From: JBBIQH01 sp964475945
GTDB lineage: Archaea > Thermoproteota > Nitrososphaeria > Nitrososphaerales > Nitrosocaldaceae
Length of the DNA: 64,000 nucleotides
Direction of reading: 5' to 3'
Assembly (NCBI GenBank): GCA_964475945.1
Contig: CAYYYF010000001.1
Coordinates: 62,001-126,000, forward strand
Under the pieces are notes generated by a model. The model searched no databases and was not told the DNA's origin. It saw only the letters and a program-made list of their open reading frames with translations. How positions within the stretch are numbered: the stretch's first letter is position 1; each line of letters begins with the position of its first letter. Positions 15,834 to 24,465 of the stretch are shown here, piece after piece. A program made the position numbers and the translations under genes.

Positions 15834-17567
15834 TTGAAGTTTACTACCAGTGTATTGGAGATAATAGATCATGATGTTATAATAGTAGGCTCAGGGTTAG
15901 CGGGGTTAAGGGCTGCAATAGAGGCTGCTAGGATAAGCAAGGATATCAGCATAGGTGTTATATCAAAGGTGCAGGTTATGCGCTCCCATTCAGTATCAGC
16001 AGAGGGGGGTACTGCAGCAGTGCTATACCCAGAGGAAGGGGATAACCTTGAGTCTCACATATACGATACAATCAAAGGTAGTGATTACCTAGCAGATCAG
16101 GATGCAGTTGAGAGGTTTGTGCATATCATACCTCAGGAGATATACCAGTTAGAGCACTGGGGTATGCCATGGTCTAGGCGAGAGGATGGTAGGATTGCAC
16201 AGAGGTGGTTCGGGGGCTACAACTACCCTAGGGCAACCTTTGCTCAGGATAAGGTTGGGTTCTATGAGATGCAGACCCTGTATGATACAGCATTAAAGTA
16301 TGATAACATACACTTCTACAATGAGTGGTTCGTAACCTCTATACTACATGAGGACCATACATTCAGGGGCTTTACAGCAATAGATATTGCAAGTGGTAAC
16401 TTTGTTGTATTTAGAGGTAAGGCTGGGATAATAGCAACTGGTGGTGCTGGTAGGATATACTCATTTGCTACCTATGCACTCTCATCTACACCAGATGGTA
16501 TAGATATGGCATATAGGGCAGGTTTGGCACTCAAGGATATGGAGTTTGTCCAGTTCCACCCTACAGGGATAATACCCTCTGGTATATTAATAACTGAGGG
16601 TGCAAGGGGAGAGGGAGGATACCTTATAAATAAGGAGGGGGAGAGATTCATGAAGAGGTATGCACCAAACAAGTTAGAGCTTGCATCTAGGGATGTTGTA
16701 TCTAGGGCTATAATAACTGAGATAATGCAAGGTAGAGGCTATAGAGATGAGGAGACTGGGATGGATTATGTCTTACTGGATCTAAGGCACCTTGGTGAGG
16801 AGAAGATAAAGGAGAGGTTGGCAGGGATAAGAGAGATTGCAATCAAGTTCGCAGGTGTAGATCCTATAGATGAGCCCATACCTATTAGGCCTGTATGCCA
16901 TTACATGATGGGAGGTATACATGTTGATATAGATGGTAGGACTGAGATGAATGGGTTGTTTGCAGCAGGTGAGGCTGCATGTGTTAGCATAAATGGTGCA
17001 AATAGGCTAGGTGCAAACTCTACTGCAGAGTGCCTGGTATGGGGTAGGATAACAGGTGAGCTAGCAGCAAAGTATGCAATGAAGCATAGCAATAGCAATG
17101 CATTACCTAAGGATATGATAGCAAGTGAGGAGAAGAGGATATTTGATGGCATATTCCATGGGAGTGGGGATGCAAACCCATACGAGGTTAGGGAGGAGTT
17201 AACCAAGGTTATGGATAAGCATGCATATGTATTCAGGACAGGGGAGGAGTTGGCAGAGGGTATAAGGAGGGTTAGGGCATTAAAGGATATGGCATGGAGG
17301 CATGTTGATGATAAGGCTAAGGAGTATAATACTAACTTTATACATGTGCTTGAGTTGGATGCTATGCTTAGGATATGTGAGGTTGTACTTGTAGGTGCAT
17401 ACAAGAGGTTGGAGAGTAGGGGTGCACATGCAAGGCTTGATTACCCTAACAGGGATGATGTTAACTTCCTTAAGCATACGCTAGCATACTATGGTGAGGA
17501 TGGGCCACAGATAACATATCTGCCTGTTAAGATAACTAGGTATCAGCCTGCTGAGAGGAAGTACTAG
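15834..17567 (+). CDS. sdhA: Succinate dehydrogenase / fumarate reductase flavoprotein subunit
   Basis: 577 residues. The start is TTG at 15834; no in-frame ATG lies before the FAD-binding domain. The nucleotide-binding fold is DVIIVGSGLAGLRAAIEAA (about 14-32). The FAD-attachment region is RSHSVSAEGGTAAV (about 50-63), where His is the usual covalent site. Catalytic elements are HPTGI (about 240), SRDVVSRAI and the later RLGANSTAECLVWG. It oxidises succinate in the cycle linked to the quinone pool. Unusually, its partners sdhC, sdhD and sdhB start 2.4 kb downstream, after two inserted genes. Confidence 0.95.
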   Translation: MKFTTSVLEIIDHDVIIVGSGLAGLRAAIEAARISKDISIGVISKVQVMRSHSVSAEGGTAAVLYPEEGDNLESHIYDTIKGSDYLADQDAVERFVHIIPQEIYQLEHWGMPWSRREDGRIAQRWFGGYNYPRATFAQDKVGFYEMQTLYDTALKYDNIHFYNEWFVTSILHEDHTFRGFTAIDIASGNFVVFRGKAGIIATGGAGRIYSFATYALSSTPDGIDMAYRAGLALKDMEFVQFHPTGIIPSGILITEGARGEGGYLINKEGERFMKRYAPNKLELASRDVVSRAIITEIMQGRGYRDEETGMDYVLLDLRHLGEEKIKERLAGIREIAIKFAGVDPIDEPIPIRPVCHYMMGGIHVDIDGRTEMNGLFAAGEAACVSINGANRLGANSTAECLVWGRITGELAAKYAMKHSNSNALPKDMIASEEKRIFDGIFHGSGDANPYEVREELTKVMDKHAYVFRTGEELAEGIRRVRALKDMAWRHVDDKAKEYNTNFIHVLELDAMLRICEVVLVGAYKRLESRGAHARLDYPNRDDVNFLKHTLAYYGEDGPQITYLPVKITRYQPAERKY

Positions 17568-18649
17568 AATAAATTATTCTTACGCCTTACAAATAATAGT
17601 ATGAATACTCCTGCAGTTACTACAGTAGCAATTATTAATTGGAGTTGTAGAGAGTTTTTACCCTCTGCTATGGCTATGGCTATGGCAAATATTTGAATTC
17701 TATTATTGTTTGTATCTGCAACTATTATCCTATCATTCCTTGCATCATATACTACAGCAGATGGTCCATTGAACTCTCCAGCGTTGTTACCAAAAGAACC
17801 AAATTGCATTAGGAATCTACCATCCTTATCGAATATTTGAATTCTATTATTGTTTGTATCTGCAACTATTATCCTATCATTCCTTGCATCATATGCTAAT
17901 GCTGGATTACCAAATCCATTATCTATCAAAGATAATCTAAATAAGAACTTACCATCTTTATTGAATACTTGCACATTAGACCTGCCCATATGCGTAAAGC
18001 CTACTATTATCCTATCATTATTTGTATCATACACTATACCACGAGTAAATGAGTATCTAAGTCCTATAGGGGGAAGATCTACTTTAATTGGTTCAACCTC
18101 AAATTCTGATATTAAATTACCGCCCTTATCGAATATCTTCACTATATTATTAAATGCTCCAGTAACAAGTATTCTGTCATTCTTTGCATCATATGCTACC
18201 CCTAGAGGAGATAATGGAATAGAACCTCTAGAACTAAACTGTGTTAAGAACTTGCCATCTTTATCAAATACCTGAATCCTATCATTGTACTCATCTACTA
18301 CTATTATCCTATCATTCTTCTCATCATATGCTACAGCAGATGGTCCATTGAACTCTCCAGCGTTGTTACCAAGGGAGCCAAAGGCAAAGAGGAATCTTCC
18401 ATCCTTATTGAATACCTGAACCCTGTTGTTGTTTGTATCTGCAACTATTATCCTATCATTATTTGCATCATATGCTACTCCTTCTGGCTTATTAAACTCT
18501 CCAGTATTGCTACCAAGGGAGCCAAACTCTAATATAGGCGTGTATTTATAATTTATATCCTCATATGCATTAACGTTACTTGCATAATTTTGTCCTACTA
18601 ACATACTCATTAATAATGTTATCATAATGCTTATCTTAGATTCTATCAT
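17564..18649 (-). CDS. Membrane-anchored extracellular NHL-repeat beta-propeller protein
   Basis: 361 residues with an N-terminal signal sequence (MIESKISIMITLLMSMLVGQNYA), six to seven NHL repeats (patterns such as FNKPEGVAYD, DRIIVADTNNNRVQVFNKDG) from about 38 to 320, and a C-terminal membrane helix with basic tail (LIIATVVTAGVFILLFVRRKN). It is therefore a surface-exposed propeller tethered to the membrane. Several repeats are nearly identical at DNA level, with a 63-bp exact copy 144 bp apart. A TATGGC hexamer repeat at about 17669-17686 encodes an AIAIAIA run. Codon use is AT-richer than in the sdh genes. It overlaps the sdhA 3' end by 4 bp. Confidence 0.85.
   Translation of the reverse strand: MIESKISIMITLLMSMLVGQNYASNVNAYEDINYKYTPILEFGSLGSNTGEFNKPEGVAYDANNDRIIVADTNNNRVQVFNKDGRFLFAFGSLGNNAGEFNGPSAVAYDEKNDRIIVVDEYNDRIQVFDKDGKFLTQFSSRGSIPLSPLGVAYDAKNDRILVTGAFNNIVKIFDKGGNLISEFEVEPIKVDLPPIGLRYSFTRGIVYDTNNDRIIVGFTHMGRSNVQVFNKDGKFLFRLSLIDNGFGNPALAYDARNDRIIVADTNNNRIQIFDKDGRFLMQFGSFGNNAGEFNGPSAVVYDARNDRIIVADTNNNRIQIFAIAIAIAEGKNSLQLQLIIATVVTAGVFILLFVRRKNNLF
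17688..17894. repeat. 63-bp exact direct repeat inside the NHL gene
   Basis: Bases 17688-17750 and 17832-17894 are identical over 63 bp, an offset of 144 bp or 48 codons, one propeller blade. A further blade near 18422-18480 shares most of this sequence. Another segment (GCAGATGGTCCATTGAACTC onward) recurs at about 17757 and 18337. This indicates recent duplication or gene conversion between blades. Confidence 0.85.
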
Positions 18650-18705
18650 AAATATTACTTATTCAATTTCCGATATATATATAGTGGAAATCTAGTTGTT
18701 AAAGT
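18650..18705. promoter_or_regulatory. Divergent promoter region between NHL and exported-protein genes
   Basis: This 56-bp spacer separates two divergent starts. It contains GATATATATATAG at about 18673-18685, usable as a TATA box in both directions, flanked by TTTCC and GGAAA, which are inverted with respect to each other. The short distance to both ATGs (about 25-30 bases) suggests leaderless transcripts and coordinate control of the pair. Confidence 0.5.
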
Positions 18706-19878
18706 ATGAATAAGCAAGTTTCTGCTTTGATGGTAGCAATACTACTGCTGATACCAATTTATATACCAATAAAAGCAGAAGCTGAAAAGAGTAATGAAAC
18801 AGATCTCTCATATGTTGATGATATACCATACTTAAGCAAAGAGCAATGGAATGAACTTGAAAAGGTAGTACTTGAGAATAGTAGTGTTATAGGTATACTT
18901 AAAGATAAGCAGTATAAACTCTATAGTGAAGGTTACGTACGTTATCTTAGCAATAATACACCAGTAAGAGTAAAATCACATACACGGTATGCAAATATAG
19001 TTTATCTATACTATCTAGACAATGATGAATACCTACTAAGCGCATTAGTAGATCATAATGCAAAGAAGGTAGTAGATACTCTTACGGTTAAACATTCATT
19101 ACAAGGACTTAATATTAGATTTGAAGATGCAAATATGCATACCAGTGGAGATTTTAGTACTGCTACAGTTGATCCTCCTAGTTTCTCTGCAGCATACTAT
19201 AATGGTAGCGCTACTAACATAAGAAGATTTGATGCAAGTGCAATAGCTCCAAGTAGTTATACTGGTAATAGCACAGCACCTAGAGATTTAATAACCTTTC
19301 TCTTAAATGCTACAGCAAAGAATTCAATTAATTCACAATTATGTGATTCATCTAGCACTACAAGTTATTGGGCACAGGTAGGTATAGCATGGATTTTCAG
19401 CCTTAAGAAGATAGTATGGTCAGATACTAAAGAAAGTTGTTATGTACGAGAATATATAAGGAATATATATGGTGATGGTAACAGGTATATATTTACTATC
19501 TCTTCATCAACATCATCTCCATATACATGGAATATCTGTGCAATAAATACTACTGCTAGATTACAGGAGTGTGTTCAAAGGAATAATATTAGTCAAGGTA
19601 CATTCAAAACTAATGATATTCATTCTAGCATATGGTTAGAAAACCAAAATACTACAACTAATTGGTATACATTCTTTGGCTCTAATCCTCAAGGTGGAAA
19701 TGCCAAATATATGAAAGTTGGTGATGGTACATTATACAATTGGGATTCTGCTAGCAAAATAGATCAAGCATGCGATGGATCAAGATATAACGGTATAGTG
19801 ATAACAGGGAATGTAACAAATGGACAATGGGCTACATGGGATCTAAAGAAAATTGCTATGAACTATCCTGCATGTTAA
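18706..19878 (+). CDS. Hypothetical exported protein inserted in the sdh locus
   Basis: 390 residues with a clear signal peptide (MNKQVSALMVAILLLIPIYIPIKAEA, cleavage expected near residue 26) and no later membrane segment. The body is rich in Ser, Thr, Asn and Tyr, with many NxS/T sites. It has six Cys in its C-terminal half, including near the end IDQACDG and the terminal NYPAC, compatible with disulfides. I do not recognise a family. Codon use favours GAA and AAA, unlike the GAG/AAG-rich neighbours, suggesting recent acquisition. It is divergent from the NHL-repeat gene and separates sdhA from sdhCDB. Confidence 0.7.
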   Translation: MNKQVSALMVAILLLIPIYIPIKAEAEKSNETDLSYVDDIPYLSKEQWNELEKVVLENSSVIGILKDKQYKLYSEGYVRYLSNNTPVRVKSHTRYANIVYLYYLDNDEYLLSALVDHNAKKVVDTLTVKHSLQGLNIRFEDANMHTSGDFSTATVDPPSFSAAYYNGSATNIRRFDASAIAPSSYTGNSTAPRDLITFLLNATAKNSINSQLCDSSSTTSYWAQVGIAWIFSLKKIVWSDTKESCYVREYIRNIYGDGNRYIFTISSSTSSPYTWNICAINTTARLQECVQRNNISQGTFKTNDIHSSIWLENQNTTTNWYTFFGSNPQGGNAKYMKVGDGTLYNWDSASKIDQACDGSRYNGIVITGNVTNGQWATWDLKKIAMNYPAC

Positions 19879-20030
19879 TAATTCTTTATCTTTTATACCA
19901 TTTACTCATATTAAGTTACATATTTTATTATCTTATAAGCAAATCAATATAATTATTGATTACAATCATCTGCAATGTTCATCTATAAAGCTTAGTTACT
20001 CATATATTCTAGTATGAACCATCTTTGCCT

Positions 20031-20459
20031 ATGGAGAATAGGGAAGGTATCAAGGGCTGGCTTAACCCAACAAGGTATGGGATGAATAGGTTTGCATACT
20101 GGCTGCAGAGGCTGACAGGGCTTGGGCTTCTGGTATACTTTATAGCGCATATCTCAGAGACCAGCAACATAGTGTATGGGAAGGAGGCATGGGATAAGAT
20201 GCTAGCATTCACCCAAACAACGGAAGGGCATATCATCCTTATAATAGTTATAGGGATGTGCGTATTCCATGCAGCTAATGGTGTTAGGCTATATGCAGCA
20301 GAGCATGGCAAGGGTATAGGCAAGCCAGGGAGGCCAGAGTATCCATACAAGCCAATATCACTCCACACTAAAATGAATGTATCCATATGGGTTAGTGTAG
20401 CACTTGCAGTAGTAGCAATGATCTATGGTGCATATGTTCTCTTCAGTGGTGGTATATAA
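20031..20459 (+). CDS. sdhC: Succinate dehydrogenase cytochrome b / membrane subunit SdhC
   Basis: 142 residues from the ATG at 20031; a TTG six bases earlier is in frame. It has three membrane segments and the family start (NPTRYGMNRFAYWLQRLTGLGLLVYFIAHISE) with the SGxxL-like helix. His residues are in AHISE and CVFHAANGVRLYAAEHG, the latter a likely heme or quinone-site helix. It anchors SdhAB in the membrane. The stop is directly followed by the sdhD ATG. A possible TATA element (TCTATAAAG, 19982-19990) could drive sdhCDB separately from sdhA. Confidence 0.85.
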   Translation: MENREGIKGWLNPTRYGMNRFAYWLQRLTGLGLLVYFIAHISETSNIVYGKEAWDKMLAFTQTTEGHIILIIVIGMCVFHAANGVRLYAAEHGKGIGKPGRPEYPYKPISLHTKMNVSIWVSVALAVVAMIYGAYVLFSGGI

Positions 20460-20807
20460 ATGGTTAGGGAGAGTAGCATAATGAAGGTTCACTACTATAC
20501 AGGATTAGCAGCCATAGTGCTCGTTGCCATACATGTTCTCTTTAGACTTATAGTCCCAGAGGGCTACTATGCAAGTCTAGAGTATGAGAATGTTATAGCA
20601 AACTACAAGAACATATCCTATGTTGTAGTATTAGAGCTTATACTTGTTACAGTTGCCATACATGGGTTCAATGGTCTAAGGGTAATACTTATAGAGTTAA
20701 GGCAAGGAGAGGCATGGGAGAGAGGAGTGAAATGGTTATGCATAGCAGGGGCAGTGGCAGTTATGGCATATGGGACAAGGACCATAGTGGTTGCTAGCAT
20801 GCTATAG
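20460..20807 (+). CDS. sdhD: Succinate dehydrogenase membrane subunit SdhD
   Basis: 115 residues with three membrane helices. The first contains HYYTGLAAIVLVAIHVLFRLIV, with two His, the second ISYVVVLELILVTVAIHGFNGLRVILIE, and the third WLCIAGAVAVMAYGTRTIVVA. The His-plus-GLR pattern in helix two resembles SdhC/D anchors. The ATG abuts the sdhC stop, and sdhB follows after 8 bp, so the three form one unit. Confidence 0.85.
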   Translation: MVRESSIMKVHYYTGLAAIVLVAIHVLFRLIVPEGYYASLEYENVIANYKNISYVVVLELILVTVAIHGFNGLRVILIELRQGEAWERGVKWLCIAGAVAVMAYGTRTIVVASML

Positions 20808-20815
20808 GTGGTAAG

Positions 20816-21556
20816 ATGAAGAGGGTTAAGGTTAGGGTTTATAGGTATAATCCAAGGGTTGATAGGCAGGCAAGGTATGATGAGTTTGAGGTTAGTGCAG
20901 AGCGCTGGACTACTGTGCTTGATACCCTGCTTTACATAAAGGCGCATATGGATCATAGTATCGCATTAAGGTACTCATGCAGGATGGCATCCTGTGGATC
21001 ATGTGGCATGCTTATAAATGGGATACCAAGGTTGGCATGCTACACAAAGGTATATGAACTTAATACAGATATAATAACATGCAAGCCATTACCGAACTTC
21101 CCTATAATAAGGGATCTTGCTACTGACTTTAAGGAGTTCTTTGCAAAGCATAAGAGCATGAGGCCTTACATAATCAATGATGAGATTAGCGATACTAGTG
21201 CTAAGGAGTTCATACAGAAGCCTGAGGAGGTAGAGGAGTATCTGCAGTTCTCATACTGCATAAAATGCGGGCTATGCTATGCTGCATGCCCTACTGTTGC
21301 TACAGATAGGCTCTTCCCTGGTCCTCAAGCACTAGCACAGATGTACAGATACCTCATAGATAGCAGGGATAGGGGTATGGATGAGAGGTTAAGGATAGTA
21401 GATGATAGGCATGAGGTATGGAGGTGCCACTTTGCAGGCTCATGCAGTAGCGTATGTCCCAAGGGTGTTGATCCAGCACTAGGTATACAACTCTTAAGGG
21501 CATATCTACTTGGCTATGGGAGAGAGAAGAGGGTTGCGGAGTTGCATGTGAAGTAA
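20816..21556 (+). CDS. sdhB: Succinate dehydrogenase iron-sulfur subunit
   Basis: 246 residues. The plant-type 2Fe-2S ligands are Cys55, Cys60, Cys63 and Cys75. The C-terminal domain has CIKCGLCYAACP (Cys148, 151, 154, 158) and CHFAGSCSSVCPKG (Cys204, 210, 214). This gives the standard set for one 4Fe-4S and one 3Fe-4S cluster. It passes electrons from the SdhA flavin to the quinone site formed with SdhC/D. It is the last gene of the sdhCDB unit and converges on a hypothetical gene 24 bp further on. Confidence 0.95.
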   Translation: MKRVKVRVYRYNPRVDRQARYDEFEVSAERWTTVLDTLLYIKAHMDHSIALRYSCRMASCGSCGMLINGIPRLACYTKVYELNTDIITCKPLPNFPIIRDLATDFKEFFAKHKSMRPYIINDEISDTSAKEFIQKPEEVEEYLQFSYCIKCGLCYAACPTVATDRLFPGPQALAQMYRYLIDSRDRGMDERLRIVDDRHEVWRCHFAGSCSSVCPKGVDPALGIQLLRAYLLGYGREKRVAELHVK

Positions 21557-21580
21557 CAAGAATAACCTTATAGATGCTCA

Positions 21581-22174
21581 TCACTTCAACTGCTCAAGTA
21601 TAGACAGGCTTATAAGATTCTCTACATATATCCCTCGCCTTATTATATCCATCCTAACCTTCTCACAGTACCTCTGCTCGCTAAGATGGCTCTCCTCGCT
21701 ATCCAACTCCAGTAGAAGTATGTTATCCGCATAAGGGTATGAGAACCTTAATGCCCTCTCGGGTATTACAGCCATACTTGCAAGGCTGGCACTCTTTATC
21801 CTCCACTGCTTCCTAGCAAATACATACTCTAAATCCTTTATCTCCAACCTACCATAGCCCCTCTTTAATACATTAACTGATAGGAAGTTAAGCCTTGATA
21901 TCTTTGGTCTATCAAGTATATCCCTCCTACTTGAGAAGAATATAGATAACCTCGATGGTACATACCTGTATATATCCTTAACAACATTATCCCTATTTAC
22001 ATAACTTGCTACAATGTAATGATTAACATGTTCTGTAAGGTATGACTCAAACTCATTTGAGTATGTTACAGTAGCAAAGTATAGATCCCTTACGTATGAG
22101 GACTCTAACCATTGAGACTTTAGCCTCTTTGTAGCCTCATCATTCATATGATGCACACATACTAGATCGATCAA
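21581..22174 (-). CDS. Hypothetical protein
   Basis: 197 residues, soluble, mixed alpha/beta, with no clear motif. The start HHMNDEATKRLKSQWLE is followed by long stretches of aromatic and basic residues (SRLSIFFSSRRDILDRPKISRLNFLSVNVLKRGYGRLEI). Not recognised. It is comparable in size to the orphan at 4541-5122 but shares no sequence with it. Monocistronic, converging on sdhB. Confidence 0.55.
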   Translation of the reverse strand: MIDLVCVHHMNDEATKRLKSQWLESSYVRDLYFATVTYSNEFESYLTEHVNHYIVASYVNRDNVVKDIYRYVPSRLSIFFSSRRDILDRPKISRLNFLSVNVLKRGYGRLEIKDLEYVFARKQWRIKSASLASMAVIPERALRFSYPYADNILLLELDSEESHLSEQRYCEKVRMDIIRRGIYVENLISLSILEQLK

Positions 22175-22342
22175 CCTACTGCACCTTATTTGGTATTAAT
22201 ATATTATTAACTATAATAAATAAGTTATAAGAAAATTGATGAGAATATGATATGTAGCAATCTTTTATATCTTCCCTACTCTAAATATGTAAATTCCAAA
22301 TAAATGGTAAAAAATAAAAGAAGATAACCTTACTTCTATAAT

Positions 22343-23113
22343 ATGTTAAGGAATGCCTTGATAAATAGTATAGATAATGGTATAGGGCTTGCTGTAGCAG
22401 AGGCGTTAAGGGATGAGGGGATAAACGTTTACTGCTTAACATACAAAGATTATGATTACAAGGATGGGATGAAGGTTATTAGGGTTAATGATACATTAGA
22501 TGAGGCAGTAAAGCGTGTATTAAAGGATACTGATCGTAGTATAAATATACTGATTAACACTCCTCTCTATGCTCACGTAGGTATGTTTGAGGATATTAGC
22601 GTTGATGATTTCATTGTCCAGTTCAATGCAAGCATATTCAATACTATACGTGTAATAAAGATGGTCATACCTATTATGAAGAGGAATGGGAGAGGGCTTA
22701 TAGTTAATATAGGTTCACTTGCAGGTATTGTAGGATTCCCAGGTATATCTGCATACTCAAGCTCCATGTTTGCATTGGAGGGGTTAAGTGAGTGCTTGAG
22801 GTATGAGCTTATTAACCATGGTATATACACTGTTATAGTTGAGACTGGGGCAGTTAAGAGCGATAGAGCTATTATAAAGAGTTCTAATACATGTAATAAT
22901 GCATTTGAAGGTATATACAAGGGTTTAATGCACCTTATAGAGCATGGATTAGATGCAGAGGATGTTGCTAGAACAGTTGTAAGCATAGTTAAGAGTAGCA
23001 AACCTAAACTAAGGTATATAGTTGGAGAGCATGCGTTTTTTATGCTCGATTCAAAGAGGCGGATGAGCGAGGATGAGTTTGAGGAGCTTGTAAGGAAGGA
23101 TGTAGGGCTGTAG
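22343..23113 (+). CDS. Short-chain dehydrogenase/reductase-like protein lacking the catalytic Lys
   Basis: 256 residues with the SDR fold: a nucleotide-binding start NSIDNGIGLAVAEALRDEGINVY, the central NxGSLAG strand with Ser125, and Tyr138 in GISAYSSSMFALEGLSE. The YxxxK motif reads Tyr138-S-S-S-Met142, so the lysine that lowers the Tyr pKa is missing. The usual TGxxxGIG glycine motif is also altered at its start, and NNAG is replaced by INTPLY. The protein may therefore be a non-catalytic NAD(P)-binding protein or use another residue. Alone on the plus strand behind a 168-bp AT-rich spacer in which I see nothing else. Confidence 0.8.
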   Translation: MLRNALINSIDNGIGLAVAEALRDEGINVYCLTYKDYDYKDGMKVIRVNDTLDEAVKRVLKDTDRSINILINTPLYAHVGMFEDISVDDFIVQFNASIFNTIRVIKMVIPIMKRNGRGLIVNIGSLAGIVGFPGISAYSSSMFALEGLSECLRYELINHGIYTVIVETGAVKSDRAIIKSSNTCNNAFEGIYKGLMHLIEHGLDAEDVARTVVSIVKSSKPKLRYIVGEHAFFMLDSKRRMSEDEFEELVRKDVGL

Positions 23114-23131
23114 CTCTAATAGGTTATAGGA

Positions 23132-24298
23132 TTATGGGGACTCTAATGGATTTGGCCTCTCACCAAGCACAACATCTATACTCATTTCTTTACCATCCCT
23201 TATAACATGCAGGGTAATAACATCACCTACACTCTTCTCCCTCTGCAGATATATGAGTATATCGCTTATCCTCCTAACCTGTATATCATCCACACCTACT
23301 ATAATATCACCTCCTAGCCTTACCATCCTGTTATCAACACTTATGACTCTAGCATCACTACCTCCCCTAACCCCAGCCTTTGCTGCTGGGCTGTTTGCTA
23401 CAACATCTATAACCAAGAATCCCCTTGCCTCCTTCAAACCCAATGCCTCTGCTATCTCTGGGGTAACATCCATCCCTGATACCCCTAGCCATGGATGCCT
23501 GTATCTATGCTCACTTATAAGCACTGGCACGATCTTCTTAACTGTATTCGATGGTATAGCAAAGCCTATGCCAGCGAACTCACCAGTACTAGATGCTATT
23601 GCTGTATTAACACCTATAACCTCCCCATACATGTTAAGTAATGGTCCACCAGAGTTCCCAGGGTTTATTGCTGCATCAGTCTGTATAACATCTGGTATAC
23701 TGAACCCATTTGCTGTTTCTAACATCCTACCCAACTGGCTTACTATACCAGAGGTCATGGATCCACTTAACCCAAATGGATTCCCTATTGCTGCTACCTG
23801 CTCACCAACTCTTAACCTACTAGAGTCTGCCAATGGTAATGGTACTAACTTACTGCTATCAACATCAACCTTTACTACTGCTAGATCAGTGTAAGGGTCA
23901 GAGCCTACTATGCTTGCTCTATATGAGGTTCCATCAAGGAATGTTACTGTTACTCTGCTTGCATCCTCTACAACATGGTAATTGGTTACTATATGTCCTT
24001 GCTTATCATAAACAAAGCCAGAGCCCACACCCCTAGCATTACCCTTCTGCACGCTTATCTGAACCACTGACTGTTCAACCTTTGAGAATAGATCTGGAAG
24101 GGTTAGTAACTTACTCTCCCCCTCTTGTTGTGTGCTCTCTTGAGTTCTCTGAGCCTCTGCTATACTCTTACTATTCCCTATACTACCATTAGTAGTATCA
24201 ACTCCCTTACCTTCATTGATATTTATAATGCCATAATTATAGTAGAGTAACCCTGCTGCTATTATTACAATTATGATTACACCAATAAGTTTATTCAT
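23132..24298 (-). CDS. HtrA/DegP-like membrane-anchored serine protease with PDZ domain
   Basis: 388 residues. An N-terminal signal anchor (about 4-24) is followed by a low-complexity linker and a trypsin-like domain. The triad is visible: His108 (TNYHVV), Asp138 (YTDLAV) and Ser216 (NPGNSGGPL). A single PDZ domain occupies about 275-380 (GFLVIDVVANSPAAKAGVR, GGDIIVGVDDIQV). The protease would face outside the cell, where HtrA proteins degrade misfolded proteins. It converges on the SDR-like gene with 18 bp between stops. Confidence 0.93.
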   Translation of the reverse strand: MNKLIGVIIIVIIAAGLLYYNYGIININEGKGVDTTNGSIGNSKSIAEAQRTQESTQQEGESKLLTLPDLFSKVEQSVVQISVQKGNARGVGSGFVYDKQGHIVTNYHVVEDASRVTVTFLDGTSYRASIVGSDPYTDLAVVKVDVDSSKLVPLPLADSSRLRVGEQVAAIGNPFGLSGSMTSGIVSQLGRMLETANGFSIPDVIQTDAAINPGNSGGPLLNMYGEVIGVNTAIASSTGEFAGIGFAIPSNTVKKIVPVLISEHRYRHPWLGVSGMDVTPEIAEALGLKEARGFLVIDVVANSPAAKAGVRGGSDARVISVDNRMVRLGGDIIVGVDDIQVRRISDILIYLQREKSVGDVITLHVIRDGKEMSIDVVLGERPNPLESP

Positions 24299-24430
24299 AA
24301 TATAAATGATATATGTTACTTACATTTAAAGTTTATCAAATTATTATTTATTTATATGAATACTCCTCTATAACAACTATTACATAACTCAATAGTTATA
24401 TAACATCTATTACATAATTCATCTTCCATA

Positions 24431-24442
24431 CATATTTATATA
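24431..24442 (+). promoter_or_regulatory. TATA-box candidate for the exported protein at 24466
   Basis: ATATTTATATAC lies about 25-30 bp before the ATG at 24466, giving an expected transcription start at or within a few bases of the start codon (leaderless). Confidence 0.5.
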
Positions 24443-24465
24443 CAACCTTTACGCTACGATATGCA

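Noticed and set aside
4541..22174. Orphans at 4541-5122 and 21581-22174 as paralogues
   Set aside because: Similar length and orientation only; no shared motif on comparison.
22230..22300. Possible C/D box RNA (TTGATGAG resembles box C)
   Set aside because: No CTGA box D at a suitable distance and no terminal stem; the spacer is simply AT-rich.
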